This document shows, one piece after another, positions 42,755 to 56,211 of a stretch of DNA of 64,000 bases; position 1 is the first letter of the stretch, and each line of letters starts with the position of its first letter. The DNA is taken from contig OY727098.1 of the NCBI GenBank assembly GCA_963402885.1, positions 12,634,717 through 12,698,716 of the forward strand. Reading direction: 5' to 3'. The notes under the pieces are model-generated. The model was not told where the DNA came from. It worked only from the letters and a program-made list of their open reading frames with translations, and searched no databases. A program made the position numbers and the translations under genes. This DNA is from Antedon bifida (taxonomy: Eukaryota; Echinodermata; Crinoidea; Comatulida; Antedonidae).

Positions 42755-43411
42755 AAACTGATATTTTAGGTTTTTAAAACTCTACAAATTAACGTTTTAA
42801 ATATGAAAAATAGCGTTTTTAAAACCAAAACAATACGTCAAAAAAAATTTATTTTGACGTTAATTTAAATATCATTATTACCTTATCTTTATGTAATTTT
42901 AACGTTTTTAAAACCTCTCAAAACACAAAATATGTTTTTAAAACTGACATTTTAGGTTATATTTACCTGTAAAAACCGTATTTAAAACGTTTCAAACTGG
43001 ACAAATTAACGTTTTTAATACAAAAAATTAGCATTTTTAAAACCATACAATACGTCAAAAAACGTTGCTTTAACGTTATTTAAATATCATTATTTCGTTA
43101 TATATATACGTTTAAAATTTGTGTTTTAAACGTTGAAATAAAACGTTATTTCAACGTTTGCAAAACTCCACAAATTCACGTATTAAAAACGAAATATTAT
43201 AACGTTTTTAAAACCAAAAAATACGTTAAAAAAAGTATTTTAACGTTATTATATCTAGGAATATTACGTTATAAATACGTTCCTTCCTTCTACAATCTGT
43301 AACTTTGTTTGCCCATTAAAGTAATTAAATCTAACCGCTAAACAAAGCAGAAAACGACCACCTACGGATATCCATACATTTTCAGTAAATTATTTGTTTT
43401 TTCTCATTTAG
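42728..43411 (+). other. Truncated wls intron after the deletion joint
   Basis: Starts at the joint (ACC shared by both partners) and continues with the AACGTTTTTAAAAC repeat to the acceptor at 43411. The donor and upstream exon are absent. It carries variants AATTAGCAT and AAACTCCAC of units 3 and 4, not those of unit 2. Confidence 0.8.
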
Positions 43412-43415
43412 AATC

Positions 43416-45086
43416 ATGGCTGGTGTTATTTTAGAGAATCTCAGTACCAAGAAGTTGTTCGGTTTTTGTGTAATCCTGCTAATAGTTCAGATAATTTGTT
43501 TCTTGGTCGGGGGACTTATCGCACCAAAACCTACAGATGCCAATAGTCACCTGACCACCAAATGTGTAGACCCTGCCGACAACGTTCATAAATGGTTTAT
43601 ACCCAACGGACCTGGAGAGTGTTCCAAAGTAGCTAACTTTGAAGAGGCAGCAAGGAAGTACATTGATGCGAATCAGATCGTTTTTTCGTTACGAATGCCA
43701 CATAGATCGTATAATATGAGTCGTAGCTTCCAATTCATACTGACCATGATCAGATTGGAAACACAGTACAAGTTAACTGTTCCCGATGCACCAGAAGAAA
43801 TTACAATGATTGTGCGTGTTGGTTACAGAGATAGTGATTATGAAGATTGGAAAGAACTTACTAGAGTAACAGAAACAAGAAAACTTGAATGTCTGCTGCA
43901 CTCGAATGAAGACGAAGGACCAGTTGACGGTGACCCGTATAATTGTGAGCCTCTACCGTTCTTTGAATTAAGCACCTGCCATCATAAGCAGTACCTAATC
44001 AATATTCGATTACCGGTAGAATTTAACAAAGAAACCAATGAACAGAAGTACAACACTAAGTTAGGCAGCATCACTGATATTTGGATCATTGAGATTCATC
44101 AAACTGGTGGTTTTACTTTAGTATGGCTGACAATGAAGTCTGTCATGACACCTATTCCACTTGTTTTCCTCATCTGGTTCTGGCTAAGAATCTCCAAGTT
44201 AAATCGATCGCCAGTTCTTATGGAAAAGTTTGTTATGGTTCTGGGAATTTCTATTACCTTCCTAAATATACCAATTGAATGGTTCACGTTCTGGTTCAAC
44301 ATCCCATACATGTTGCTGATTAGTGACATACGTCAAGGAATCTTTTATGCCACGTTACTCTCGTCTTGGATTATATTTGTTGGTGAACATCTCATGGACA
44401 CAGTTGAGCGAGCAAGATTGAGTGCGTACTGGAAGCAAGTCGGGACAATTGCTTTTTGTTGTTTTTGTATGTTTGTCTTTGACATGTGCGAAAGAGGAGT
44501 GCAGATTTCAAATCCATTCTTTACTTTATGGACAACAGAGACAGGCAAAAACCTGGCTATGCTATTTCTTGTTATGGCTGGGATCTGTTTAAGTGCTTAC
44601 TTCCTGTTTCTATGTTTCATGGTGTGGCAAATATTCAGAAACATCAGTATTAAACGTCTGGCGCTTCCACACATGGCCAAAGCTAGACGCCTTCATTATG
44701 AAGGTTTGATTTTCAGATTCAAATTCTTCATGTTGTTCACTTTGTTATGTGCTGCCCTCACTGTAATCTTCTTCATTTTGAGTCAAGTTTATGAAGATCA
44801 CTATAAAATGGGACATGAGAAGACACTTCAGATTAGCAGCGCCTTCTTCACCGGTGTTTATGGCATGTGGAACATCTATGTGGTCGCTGTCATCTTTTTG
44901 TATGCCCCTTCACACAAGCAAGTCTCCTCTGACAATGATGACAGCAGCGAAGGAAGTCATGTGGAGTTCCAGTTGGAATCTACATCCACGACGCCAGGGT
45001 CTGATGACCCACCGTCAGCATCAGCAGCAGCAACAACCGACCAATCAGAGCTTAAGAACCTCCTTACAAAAACCGCTATTGACTAA
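43416..45086 (+). CDS. wls: Wntless copy 3
   Basis: Intact 556-codon ORF encoding the same protein as copy 1. Its upstream context is unusual: the TE-derived upstream exon and everything 5' of the intron repeat is replaced by the truncated copy 2. Any expression must start in the intron remnant or read through from copy 2. The acceptor TTTAG remains four bases before the ATG. Confidence 0.95.
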   Translation: MAGVILENLSTKKLFGFCVILLIVQIICFLVGGLIAPKPTDANSHLTTKCVDPADNVHKWFIPNGPGECSKVANFEEAARKYIDANQIVFSLRMPHRSYNMSRSFQFILTMIRLETQYKLTVPDAPEEITMIVRVGYRDSDYEDWKELTRVTETRKLECLLHSNEDEGPVDGDPYNCEPLPFFELSTCHHKQYLINIRLPVEFNKETNEQKYNTKLGSITDIWIIEIHQTGGFTLVWLTMKSVMTPIPLVFLIWFWLRISKLNRSPVLMEKFVMVLGISITFLNIPIEWFTFWFNIPYMLLISDIRQGIFYATLLSSWIIFVGEHLMDTVERARLSAYWKQVGTIAFCCFCMFVFDMCERGVQISNPFFTLWTTETGKNLAMLFLVMAGICLSAYFLFLCFMVWQIFRNISIKRLALPHMAKARRLHYEGLIFRFKFFMLFTLLCAALTVIFFILSQVYEDHYKMGHEKTLQISSAFFTGVYGMWNIYVVAVIFLYAPSHKQVSSDNDDSSEGSHVEFQLESTSTTPGSDDPPSASAAATTDQSELKNLLTKTAID

Positions 45087-46706
45087 TTTGATAATAAATC
45101 AGGAAAGAGTGTTCATTGCATAACGGTACACTGTATGTTCTTATACAAAGACCATATAAAATGTATAATGTGTCTCATACAAGTGGTCCAACTTATTATG
45201 TACACATGTATGCAAATCACAGACTAAAACTAACTTGATAATTACATTTCTCCTTGAAAACTTGAGTATTAAATATCATAATAAAAAGTGCCAAATATAT
45301 TTATTTTTCTTTATTTATAAACTTGTAAGTTTGTAAACTTGATGTAAGTTTGTAAACTTGATGTAAGTTTGTAAACTTGATGTAAGTTTGATTGAGTGAA
45401 AGCTGTTCAATAATTGTAGTTAGTAACTTTAAAGGCCCCCACCAATATTTGTATATAACGTTTATTTAAGATAACATTGAGTGTAGTTAACCTAACTTGA
45501 TATTTATAGTACATGATATCGTGTTACCAGAGTAGTATACATATACCATGAACCTAGGTCCATGCATATACCAAGCAATAAAATACATGCCTTGTTTAGG
45601 ATTTATCCTTTCTGTGTCATGAAGGCTGGCCAAATAGATTCTTTATTAATTACTAAGGCAATTGTGTCCTAAGCCTACTAGACACCCGGTCTTATAAGAA
45701 CAATTTGATACAACTTTGTATGCCAGACAAGTGAAATATTGAGCCCTCATAAAATATTATTCATGATGATAATTTATTGTTGAAATGTTTAATCGAAATA
45801 TAACATGTATTATATATTTTCATTGTGTCAAGAATGTAATAAAATTGTATGCATACATAAAAAAATTAATTAGATTGGAATAAAGGTCAGAGTATGGTAT
45901 TCTATGAATTAGTGCATTCTTCATGTTTCACGTATTATATTCTGGGAAATTTATATATTATTAGGGATGTTACTGGGTTACCTGTGTTTTATTATTATGC
46001 CATGTTTTCTATTAAACCAGATCGTGTATAGGCTTAGGTACATTAGGCATGTTACTTGCTGGCTTCTCCGTCGGAAGCTAATCGTGTATAGGCTTATGTA
46101 GATTAGGCATGTTGCTGTTTTTGACTGTGACAAATATCCGTGTTCTCTCAGAGATAAAATGCAAGTATGTCAATCACATGCTATCAAATCAGAAAAATTA
46201 ATAAAGCTCTATCTAACACTATCAAACTAATTTTGATAAAAAAAGTGTGATGTTCCCAAATATGGTAGTGATAATATGATGCCATCATGTCCATATGGGC
46301 ACACCATTTTTTGTTCGCATAAAGTTTTATATTTTAGAAAAAATAATAATAATTACATGTTTGTATGTAAGTTTGTTTGTCATCCTTGAGTATGCCAATC
46401 GATATATTGATCAAATTGAGCTGAAAATAACATGCACTCTGCATTTTCTCAAGTATTTTTCTCATTTGTATACGTGCTTTAATTCGTTTGAATATCAGTT
46501 TATGAATTATTCCTTGTTAGACCAGTGAAGCTTCATAATTTAATATTGAATATTGTGTCTAATGTAATATGGATGTGTACTGTACTTGAGTAGTGATGTG
46601 TAAGGTAATCAATATTAATCAATATACGATACTAATTGATTACTTTAAGATAATGTATGTTTAAATTATTGTTTGTGAATTACTGTTAGTGAGAATGCTT
46701 AATGAG
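45087..46706 (+). other. wls 3' UTR and flank, remnant unit
   Basis: Same as 33371-34990, including the 19-bp repeat and the 62-bp duplication. No gene. Confidence 0.55.
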
Positions 46707-46765
46707 TTGGCTTGAGGCCGACTTGACTTGGGGCCGACTTGACTTTGGCCGAGACGGTTTAGGGC

Positions 46766-48640
46766 CGAGTTGGATCGAATTCTATTAAACGTATAAAGGA
46801 GGATTGTTTGACGAGATGAAAGTGAAGTCTGGTCTTTGTTTTTCAATGAAAACTGGAACCTTTTACAGGATTTGTTGGATCGATTGATAATGAAATCAGG
46901 AAATTTGAAAGCAGATGTGCAAAGGAGAAAGATCCTGAAATTGCTACGCACGTAGTATTAGAGCAGTACATTGACAGTTATAGCAACTGCTCCATACAAA
47001 GATGGTAAAATATTGGAGAGATGGCTTTCCTAAACACCATCATTACACCAAAAGAACATTACCAACTAGAGGGAGGCATGTCTCTCAGTGTCTAAGAACG
47101 CTTTAGAGTTGAAAAAAAACCCATCACTTGAACCTTACGCCATTAAAGAACATAGTTTCCTCACTTGTTGTACCATAATCTGTAAAAAATGACATCATGA
47201 AAAATTCATCGATGAAGATTTATATAAACATTTGTCAAAACCGACTTTCTATTGACATCAGTATAGTATTTGAGACCGAATGAAAGCTAAATTCAAAAGC
47301 TTTGGTACATGGATGCATAAAACAAAGATTTCAGTTGGAGATTAGGCCATTAAACTTAGTGAAGAAAGACAACTATCAAGATTTCTTGTCATACAGCATT
47401 CTCGACCAGAGTTCTTGCCAAAACTTGAAACAACGATAGGAAACTATGGATTGGCCATCATACCAAGATCTTTATTTGCTAACGATGGATCACTACTTAT
47501 ACCAAGTGATAAATCAAGTCTAATACCTTTGAAAGTGATGAGCAATTCAAAAAGAAGGTCTACTCACACCGATGAACATTCCCCTTCTAGTACTATATGA
47601 TCATGCATCACATATTAGTCTTCAACTCATCAATTATGCAAGAGAAAATGACATACATTTGTATTGCCTCCCACCGCACACAACAAATTATCTGTAACCT
47701 AAATTTAATTGTAATTGGCTAAATCTGTTTTCCGATCATTGAAATCTGAATACAACAAAGCATGCGAAAAGTTCTTCAAGAAACAATCCAGGCAAAGTAA
47801 TAACACGGTTAAACTTTTGCAGAATATTGAAAGACGTGTATGTTGTTTCATGCATTATGGCGAATGCTGCTATAAGCGGGTTTTCTGCAACGGGTATATA
47901 TACATTTAATCCCGATGCAGTTCGCAAGATTTAAATTTTGGATTTAAAGAACAAGCCATCACAGATATATAATGCCGATGAAACCAAACTTAGTTTGGTG
48001 CACAATCTATCAAAGATTCAAGATAGATCAAGATAGAGAACTATCCAGTGTAAAATAAGTGGAAACAGAGTGAGAATGTAATAGTGCTAGCCTGTGCAAA
48101 TGCTGCAGGGTTATTTACCACCCTTGATTATTAAAGGCCAGCGACTGAGCGATTCTGTAATGCAGAATGCTCCTGTCGATTCTTTCTTTGGTGTCAGCAA
48201 ATCACTGTTCATTGATACGGAGTTGTTTGACATGTGGTTTAGAAAGTATTTTGTTGGTGCTCCTTTCCACCGAACACAAAAAATCATCTGTAACCTTTGG
48301 GTAAATTTGTTTTCCAATCATTGAAATCTGAATACAAGAAAGCATGTGAAAAGTTCCTTAAGAAAAATCCAGGAAAAAACACGGTTAAACTTTTACGGAA
48401 TATTGAAAGATGCGTATTGCTGCTACATATAAGCGGGTTTTCTGCAACGGGTATATATCCTTTTAATCCAGATGCTGCTGCTGAGTTTCTACAAGCTTCA
48501 ACTGTAGAGAACATTTTCGCGGATAAGCCTGTTAATTCAAATTAAGTCAATCCACAGGATCAACCCTTTCATGATTCGGCTGAACAAATTGTCAACTGCA
48601 ATTCCACAGACAACCCTGGGCCAAGTATGTTTATCTACTC
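46766..48640 (+). pseudogene. P-like and pogo-like fragments, unit 3
   Basis: Same content as 35050-36900: P-like DEMK fragment, then two partial pogo-like transposase pieces head to tail, with GIYPFNPDA near 48455-48480. Confidence 0.7.
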
Positions 48641-49035
48641 CTCTCTACCACTCGGATGGTACTTGGTTACATTTCAACAAGAATATTTATGTTAGTGTGG
48701 TATACATTACTTTTAGCTTTTTGATTCTTTTACTTTTAATTGATTTACAGCATTTTGGAATGCTATTAAGTATTGTGTTGATTTTTTTTCGACTTAAAAT
48801 GTGAATAGACACCACAATTACTCTCGATAGGGTAATCGGGAAATGCCTGTGGTCCTCTATTTGTTTATAGGATTAACCATTTTTATATACTCGGATGCCA
48901 ATAGAGACACAATTTAATACCATAGTGTGGTATTTAGGGGGAGGGGCAAGAAAACTGTAAAAAAAATTAAATCTTCCGCAAACGGAACAGACCTCACAGA
49001 ACGCCTTTGAGGAACTGAAAGCGCAATTTGGTGAG

Positions 49036-49947
49036 GTGTTTTTTGCCGGAGATCCGCTTGCTGAATTCTATGAAAGAGTCCAATATCCAGCAGAGACTCC
49101 TTCAATATATGCCGTAGAGCTAGAAGGACTTCTGAGAGAGGTGGAAGAAAGAGTGCAACATCAACAATGGTTGATGGCGACCATTATGCTGACGCAACAG
49201 TTTATGAGGGGAGTAGGAGATGCGCATGTAACACAGAGACTTCCTCCCATGAGACCAAGATCTATGATATTCAAAGAGGTAAAAGCAGAACTCCGTCTTA
49301 TGGAACGGGAGAACAAGACTACAAAAACTGTACAACAACAGTCAAATCAAGTTGACCGTCCACAAAAAACGAAACTAGACAATTTAACAAAAGCAGTGAA
49401 CGATTTAAAAGAACAGTTTACACAACTGCTGTCTATACAACAAGCCCAAGCAAGACCTGATTTCATAAGTGCCCAACAAGATGAAAATCAAGAACTTATA
49501 AGGTGCGGACAAGAAGGTCTTATTGCCGTTGGATGCAGAATTCCGTTAAACTACAATGTTCCACGGTGGAGACAAACACCACGAGTAAGCCTTAACAAGG
49601 TAAATACTTCTAATAATGTTTCCTCTTTTCGTAGTTCTCTTATAGGAGAGCCTAATGAGGATATCGTAGAAATTAATGGCGTCACCTATAGGTCGTTAAT
49701 AGACTCCGGGTCCCAGATAACATCAATTACTGAAACTCTGTGGAAAGCTCATCCACAATTATGCAAACTAAATTTAAATCATCTTATTATTATATCGCAT
49801 GAGGGCGGGCATTTGTGTAGGATGTGCTATGTGATTGCATTCTGTGTAGCGTGGGTAATTTATAGCGTGCTTACTACATGTGCGTTCTTTCTCTCATTGG
49901 ACTCATTTGAAGTAACACGTCTAACGATTGTTGTCTTCAGATTTTAA
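49036..49947 (+). pseudogene. Gag-protease fragment, unit 3
   Basis: Same 303-residue reading as units 1 and 2, with damaged zinc knuckle and DSGS box. Confidence 0.75.
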
Positions 49948-50286
49948 CATAGCTATTTTGTCTTGGGTGTCTTTTGTCCTTTTGGACACATTTAAGAGTC
50001 ACATTTAGAGATTCTTTCAAATACTGTACTCGAGTCGAAGTTGCAGATTGTGTTTTTATCGACGTATTAACTGTTTTTTTTCCATAACGAGGACATTGGT
50101 TTAATATTCAAGATAAAGCTTTCAACATCCTGACGTAAGTGAGTACGTTCTCTTGATCTTTGGCTTAGTATAATAGAATGGTAACGACGACGTGTGAGGT
50201 AAGCCTGTGCGGACATTCGTTTGTCGTTTATTGTGAGGAATCGGAATTTTCTGGCATGCGCCTAGATCCAAAACACTATCAATAAA

Positions 50287-50574
50287 GTGTACAATTTTCC
50301 TCGATTTGTCTACGTCACCAGACATTTTTACATTTTAGTTTACATTCACATCGGCGAAAATGATATTGGTGAACGTTCAAACGATTCAATTGTCCAAAAC
50401 ATTGTTAATCTCCTTGGGCTTGGTGTAGAATGTCAACGTGTGCTAGTTAGCCAAATGCTGAAACGGCATCCCCGTTGTGTGGGTCACACCTTTAACGATC
50501 GGGTCTCTGTCATTAATCAAAAACTTCAGTCAATTTATGCCGACGGTTGCGCGGCGGTTTTCCGTAATCAGTGA
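50287..50574 (+). pseudogene. SGNH fragment, unit 3
   Basis: Same as unit 2, with the shared 11-bp insertion; HIGENDIGE block retained. Confidence 0.65.
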
Positions 50575-50807
50575 AACCAATAAAACCAAAATACGATTTA
50601 TAGATTATTGTCAAGAAGGACTCCGGTGTAAAAATAGATAAAAACGTGTAAAGAACTTCGGGGAATGGTGTACATTAGGAGAAGAGATGTGGTTACGTTA
50701 CTAAAGAAATTATAGGGCGTTGATTCATGACTCATTGGCTAGATAATGGACAAAGCTTTCCATTTACGTCTCCATTGTTGTTATAATATGGCTTTCATTG
50801 TTTTTAT

Positions 50808-51228
50808 TGGGACTGGCCAAGTCTCTATAGCATCGTGTTACATAGGCCTAATATAACATAGTTAAAATTAAATGTAAATAAAATAATATATGGATTACGT
50901 ACATGAAATAACGTATTATTGCTTCTTATATTTTTTCCAAGTCGCACTAGCTAGGCATAGTCTCAAGCACGTATTGCATAGCCCTAATATAACAGTTAAA
51001 ATTAAATGTAAACAAAATAATATATGGATGTTACTGTACTTGAAATAACGTATTATTTATTGCTTCTTATATTTTTTTCCAAGTTGCACTAGCTAGACAT
51101 AGTCTCAAGCACGCATTACATAGGCCTAATATAACAGTTAAAATTAAATGTAAACAAAATAATATATGGATGTTGATACTTGAAATAACGTATTTATATT
51201 GCTTCTTATATTCTTTCTATAGTTTGAT
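50808..51228 (+). repeat. ~138-bp tandem repeat, three copies (unit 3)
   Basis: Same as 29645-30065, with a C-to-T change giving CACGTATTGC in the first copy. Confidence 0.85.
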
Positions 51229-51569
51229 TCTACAATAGCCTCAAGTTACAACTCTGCAATGAAATATTACATACATTATAAATGTATACATAAAATGACT
51301 TTACAAAAACACAATATAAATAAAATGTTCAAATATATATTTGCACATAAAAAGTGTAGGCCTACAAAAATCCAATGTATAATAATGAATCCCCGTAGCT
51401 AAAGTGGAACATTCGAAACGTCACCAGTCTGTTCTGGATCAACTGTTGGTCAAATACAATCCACGATTTAATGCAAAATGCACCCCTATTTTTTTCGAAT
51501 GGAATAACCCTTAAAAAAAAACCCGGTAACTAAAATGCCCGTGGTCCGTTTTTTATTAGATGGAATCAT

Positions 51570-52090
51570 TTGTTCGGCGATTTGAATATTGCTGTTCCTG
51601 AATTATTTCCAATAGTTATCGCCATGGAAGTTTGGGGCTCGGCATTAGCTAACCGCTATATCTTGTTTTTCTGTGATAATTCAGCAGTTGTTGCTGTTAT
51701 CAATAAGAAATCCGCTAAAGATTTGCTGTTTTTACGACTTATACGCCGTTTGGTTCTGGTTTGCCTCCGTTACATTATACAGTACATTTCCGTGCCTCAC
51801 ACATTCATGGAGTCTAGAATATTTTGGCAGATTTTCTATCAAGAGGGGAGTTTTTACGTGCTCTAAAGTCTTTTCTTGACCTTAGCCTCACCCCGTTAAT
51901 TGTTCCTTCTTGTCAGATTTACATTTGGAAATTTTTTTGTTTAGGTATTGTGTGCACAGGTTCTCTGGATGCTGCTCCTCTCAATAAAGAAGCTGTATCA
52001 CTGATACAATCATCGTTGGCACCAACGACCGTTGCGGCGTACCAACGTAGTACAGTATTAGGAAACTCGCGGCCTACAGCGACAAGGTAA
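51570..52090 (+). pseudogene. RNase H/tyrosine-recombinase fragment, unit 3
   Basis: Same reading as 30408-30928, including the splice donor at 52086/52087. Confidence 0.75.
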
Positions 52091-52857
52091 AGGAAACGTG
52101 TTTATGATGTTTTTAAAATTAAAGGTTATATAACACAAATGGTTACAATAATGTTATTTTAACGTTTTTAAAACCCCATAAAAAGCGAAATATGTTTTAA
52201 AAACTGATATTTTAGGTTTTTAAAACTCTACAAATTAACGTTTTAAATATGAAAAATAGCGTTTTTAAAACCAAAACAATACGTCAAAAAAAATTTATTT
52301 TGACGTTAATTTAAATATCATTATTACCTTATCTTTATGTAATTTTAACGTTTTTAAAACCTCTCAAAACACAAAATATGTTTTTAAAACTGACATTTTA
52401 GGTTATATTTACCTGTAAAAACCGTATTTAAAACGTTTCAAACTGGACAAATTAACGTTTTTAATACAAAAAATTAGCATTTTTAAAACCATACAATACG
52501 TCAAAAAACGTTGCTTTAACGTTATTTAAATATCATTATTTCGTTATATATATACGTTTAAAATTTGTGTTTTAAACGTTGAAATAAAACGTTATTTCAA
52601 CGTTTGCAAAACTCCACAAATTCACGTATTAAAAACGAAATATTATAACGTTTTTAAAACCAAAAAATACGTTAAAAAAAGTATTTTAACGTTATTATAT
52701 CTAGGAATATTACGTTATAAATACGTTCCTTCCTTCTACAATCTGTAACTTTGTTTGCCCATTAAAGTAATTAAATCTAACCGCTAAACAAAGCAGAAAA
52801 CGACCACCTACGGATATCCATACATTTTCAGTAAATTATTTGTTTTTTCTCATTTAG
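52087..52857 (+). other. Putative wls intron, unit 3
   Basis: Same interval as 30925-31695. It carries AATTAGCAT and AAACTCCAC, the variants shared with the remnant unit and unit 4. Confidence 0.5.
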
Positions 52858-52861
52858 AATC

Positions 52862-54532
52862 ATGGCTGGTGTTATTTTAGAGAATCTCAGTACCAAGAAG
52901 TTGTTCGGTTTTTGTGTAATCCTGCTAATAGTTCAGATAATTTGTTTCTTGGTCGGGGGACTTATCGCACCAAAACCTACAGATGCCAATAGTCACCTGA
53001 CCACCAAATGTGTAGACCCTGCCGACAACGTTCATAAATGGTTTATACCCAACGGACCTGGAGAGTGTTCCAAAGTAGCTAACTTTGAAGAGGCAGCAAG
53101 GAAGTACATTGATGCGAATCAGATCGTTTTTTCGTTACGAATGCCACATAGATCGTATAATATGAGTCGTAGCTTCCAATTCATACTGACCATGATCAGA
53201 TTGGAAACACAGTACAAGTTAACTGTTCCCGATGCACCAGAAGAAATTACAATGATTGTGCGTGTTGGTTACAGAGATAGTGATTATGAAGATTGGAAAG
53301 AACTTACTAGAGTAACAGAAACAAGAAAACTTGAATGTCTGCTGCACTCGAATGAAGACGAAGGACCAGTTGACGGTGACCCGTATAATTGTGAGCCTCT
53401 ACCGTTCTTTGAATTAAGCACCTGCCATCATAAGCAGTACCTAATCAATATTCGATTACCGGTAGAATTTAACAAAGAAACCAATGAACAGAAGTACAAC
53501 ACTAAGTTAGGCAGCATCACTGATATTTGGATCATTGAGATTCATCAAACTGGTGGTTTTACTTTAGTATGGCTGACAATGAAGTCTGTCATGACACCTA
53601 TTCCACTTGTTTTCCTCATCTGGTTCTGGCTAAGAATCTCCAAGTTAAATCGATCGCCAGTTCTTATGGAAAAGTTTGTTATGGTTCTGGGAATTTCTAT
53701 TACCTTCCTAAATATACCAATTGAATGGTTCACGTTCTGGTTCAACATCCCATACATGTTGCTGATTAGTGACATACGTCAAGGAATCTTTTATGCCACG
53801 TTACTCTCGTCTTGGATTATATTTGTTGGTGAACATCTCATGGACACAGTTGAGCGAGCAAGATTGAGTGCGTACTGGAAGCAAGTCGGGACAATTGCTT
53901 TTTGTTGTTTTTGTATGTTTGTCTTTGACATGTGCGAAAGAGGAGTGCAGATTTCAAATCCATTCTTTACTTTATGGACAACAGAGACAGGCAAAAACCT
54001 GGCTATGCTATTTCTTGTTATGGCTGGGATCTGTTTAAGTGCTTACTTCCTGTTTCTATGTTTCATGGTGTGGCAAATATTCAGAAACATCAGTATTAAA
54101 CGTCTGGCGCTTCCACACATGGCCAAAGCTAGACGCCTTCATTATGAAGGTTTGATTTTCAGATTCAAATTCTTCATGTTGTTCACTTTGTTATGTGCTG
54201 CCCTCACTGTAATCTTCTTCATTTTGAGTCAAGTTTATGAAGATCACTATAAAATGGGACATGAGAAGACACTTCAGATTAGCAGCGCCTTCTTCACCGG
54301 TGTTTATGGCATGTGGAACATCTATGTGGTCGCTGTCATCTTTTTGTATGCCCCTTCACACAAGCAAGTCTCCTCTGACAATGATGACAGCAGCGAAGGA
54401 AGTCATGTGGAGTTCCAGTTGGAATCTACATCCACGACGCCAGGGTCTGATGACCCACCGTCAGCATCAGCAGCAGCAACAACCGACCAATCAGAGCTTA
54501 AGAACCTCCTTACAAAAACCGCTATTGACTAA
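52862..54532 (+). CDS. wls: Wntless copy 4
   Basis: Intact 556-codon ORF, same protein as copies 1 and 3, with the full upstream unit and putative TE-derived exon. Membrane topology and tail motif are as described for copy 1. Confidence 0.95.
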   Translation: MAGVILENLSTKKLFGFCVILLIVQIICFLVGGLIAPKPTDANSHLTTKCVDPADNVHKWFIPNGPGECSKVANFEEAARKYIDANQIVFSLRMPHRSYNMSRSFQFILTMIRLETQYKLTVPDAPEEITMIVRVGYRDSDYEDWKELTRVTETRKLECLLHSNEDEGPVDGDPYNCEPLPFFELSTCHHKQYLINIRLPVEFNKETNEQKYNTKLGSITDIWIIEIHQTGGFTLVWLTMKSVMTPIPLVFLIWFWLRISKLNRSPVLMEKFVMVLGISITFLNIPIEWFTFWFNIPYMLLISDIRQGIFYATLLSSWIIFVGEHLMDTVERARLSAYWKQVGTIAFCCFCMFVFDMCERGVQISNPFFTLWTTETGKNLAMLFLVMAGICLSAYFLFLCFMVWQIFRNISIKRLALPHMAKARRLHYEGLIFRFKFFMLFTLLCAALTVIFFILSQVYEDHYKMGHEKTLQISSAFFTGVYGMWNIYVVAVIFLYAPSHKQVSSDNDDSSEGSHVEFQLESTSTTPGSDDPPSASAAATTDQSELKNLLTKTAID

Positions 54533-56152
54533 TTTGATAATAAATCAGGAAAGAGTGTTCATTGCATAACGGTACACTGTATGTTCTTATACAAAGACCA
54601 TATAAAATGTATAATGTGTCTCATACAAGTGGTCCAACTTATTATGTACACATGTATGCAAATCACAGACTAAAACTAACTTGATAATTACATTTCTCCT
54701 TGAAAACTTGAGTATTAAATATCATAATAAAAAGTGCCAAATATATTTATTTTTCTTTATTTATAAACTTGTAAGTTTGTAAACTTGATGTAAGTTTGTA
54801 AACTTGATGTAAGTTTGTAAACTTGATGTAAGTTTGATTGAGTGAAAGCTGTTCAATAATTGTAGTTAGTAACTTTAAAGGCCCCCACCAATATTTGTAT
54901 ATAACGTTTATTTAAGATAACATTGAGTGTAGTTAACCTAACTTGATATTTATAGTACATGATATCGTGTTACCAGAGTAGTATACATATACCATGAACC
55001 TAGGTCCATGCATATACCAAGCAATAAAATACATGCCTTGTTTAGGATTTATCCTTTCTGTGTCATGAAGGCTGGCCAAATAGATTCTTTATTAATTACT
55101 AAGGCAATTGTGTCCTAAGCCTACTAGACACCCGGTCTTATAAGAACAATTTGATACAACTTTGTATGCCAGACAAGTGAAATATTGAGCCCTCATAAAA
55201 TATTATTCATGATGATAATTTATTGTTGAAATGTTTAATCGAAATATAACATGTATTATATATTTTCATTGTGTCAAGAATGTAATAAAATTGTATGCAT
55301 ACATAAAAAAATTAATTAGATTGGAATAAAGGTCAGAGTATGGTATTCTATGAATTAGTGCATTCTTCATGTTTCACGTATTATATTCTGGGAAATTTAT
55401 ATATTATTAGGGATGTTACTGGGTTACCTGTGTTTTATTATTATGCCATGTTTTCTATTAAACCAGATCGTGTATAGGCTTAGGTACATTAGGCATGTTA
55501 CTTGCTGGCTTCTCCGTCGGAAGCTAATCGTGTATAGGCTTATGTAGATTAGGCATGTTGCTGTTTTTGACTGTGACAAATATCCGTGTTCTCTCAGAGA
55601 TAAAATGCAAGTATGTCAATCACATGCTATCAAATCAGAAAAATTAATAAAGCTCTATCTAACACTATCAAACTAATTTTGATAAAAAAAGTGTGATGTT
55701 CCCAAATATGGTAGTGATAATATGATGCCATCATGTCCATATGGGCACACCATTTTTTGTTCGCATAAAGTTTTATATTTTAGAAAAAACAATAATAATT
55801 ACATGTTTGTATGTAAGTTTGTTTGTCATCCTTGAGTATGCCAATCGATATATTGATCAAATTGAGCTGAAAATAACATGCACTCTGCATTTTCTCAAGT
55901 ATTTTTCTCATTTGTATACGTGCTTTAATTCGTTTGAATATCAGTTTATGAATTATTCCTTGTTAGACCAGTGAAGCTTCATAATTTAATATTGAATATT
56001 GTGTCTAATGTAATATGGATGTGTACTGTACTTGAGTAGTGATGTGTAAGGTAATCAATATTAATCAATATACGATACTAATTGATTACTTTAAGATAAT
56101 GTATGTTTAAATTATTGTTTGTGAATTACTGTTAGTGAGAATGCTTAATGAG
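54533..56152 (+). other. wls 3' UTR and flank, unit 3
   Basis: Same as 33371-34990, with an A-to-C-type change at about 55790 (AAAAAACAATAATAA). No gene. Confidence 0.55.
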
Positions 56153-56211
56153 TTGGCTTGAGGCCGACTTGACTTGGGGCCGACTTGACTTTGGCCGAGA
56201 CGGTTTAGGGC

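Larger units (their letters stand above)
34991..46706 (+). repeat. Tandem unit 2 plus the remnant of a further unit
   Basis: Unit 2 runs from 34991 to the joint at 42728-42730. From there to 46706 is the distal part of another unit, beginning inside its wls intron. The extra length over a normal unit is exactly 2284 bp. Confidence 0.9.
46707..56152 (+). repeat. Tandem unit 3 (9446 bp)
   Basis: Complete unit with the same order of parts as unit 2 and no extra insertions. It retains ATGACATCATGAAAAATTC near 47189-47207, partly missing from unit 2, and shares the SGNH 11-bp insertion with unit 2. Confidence 0.9.
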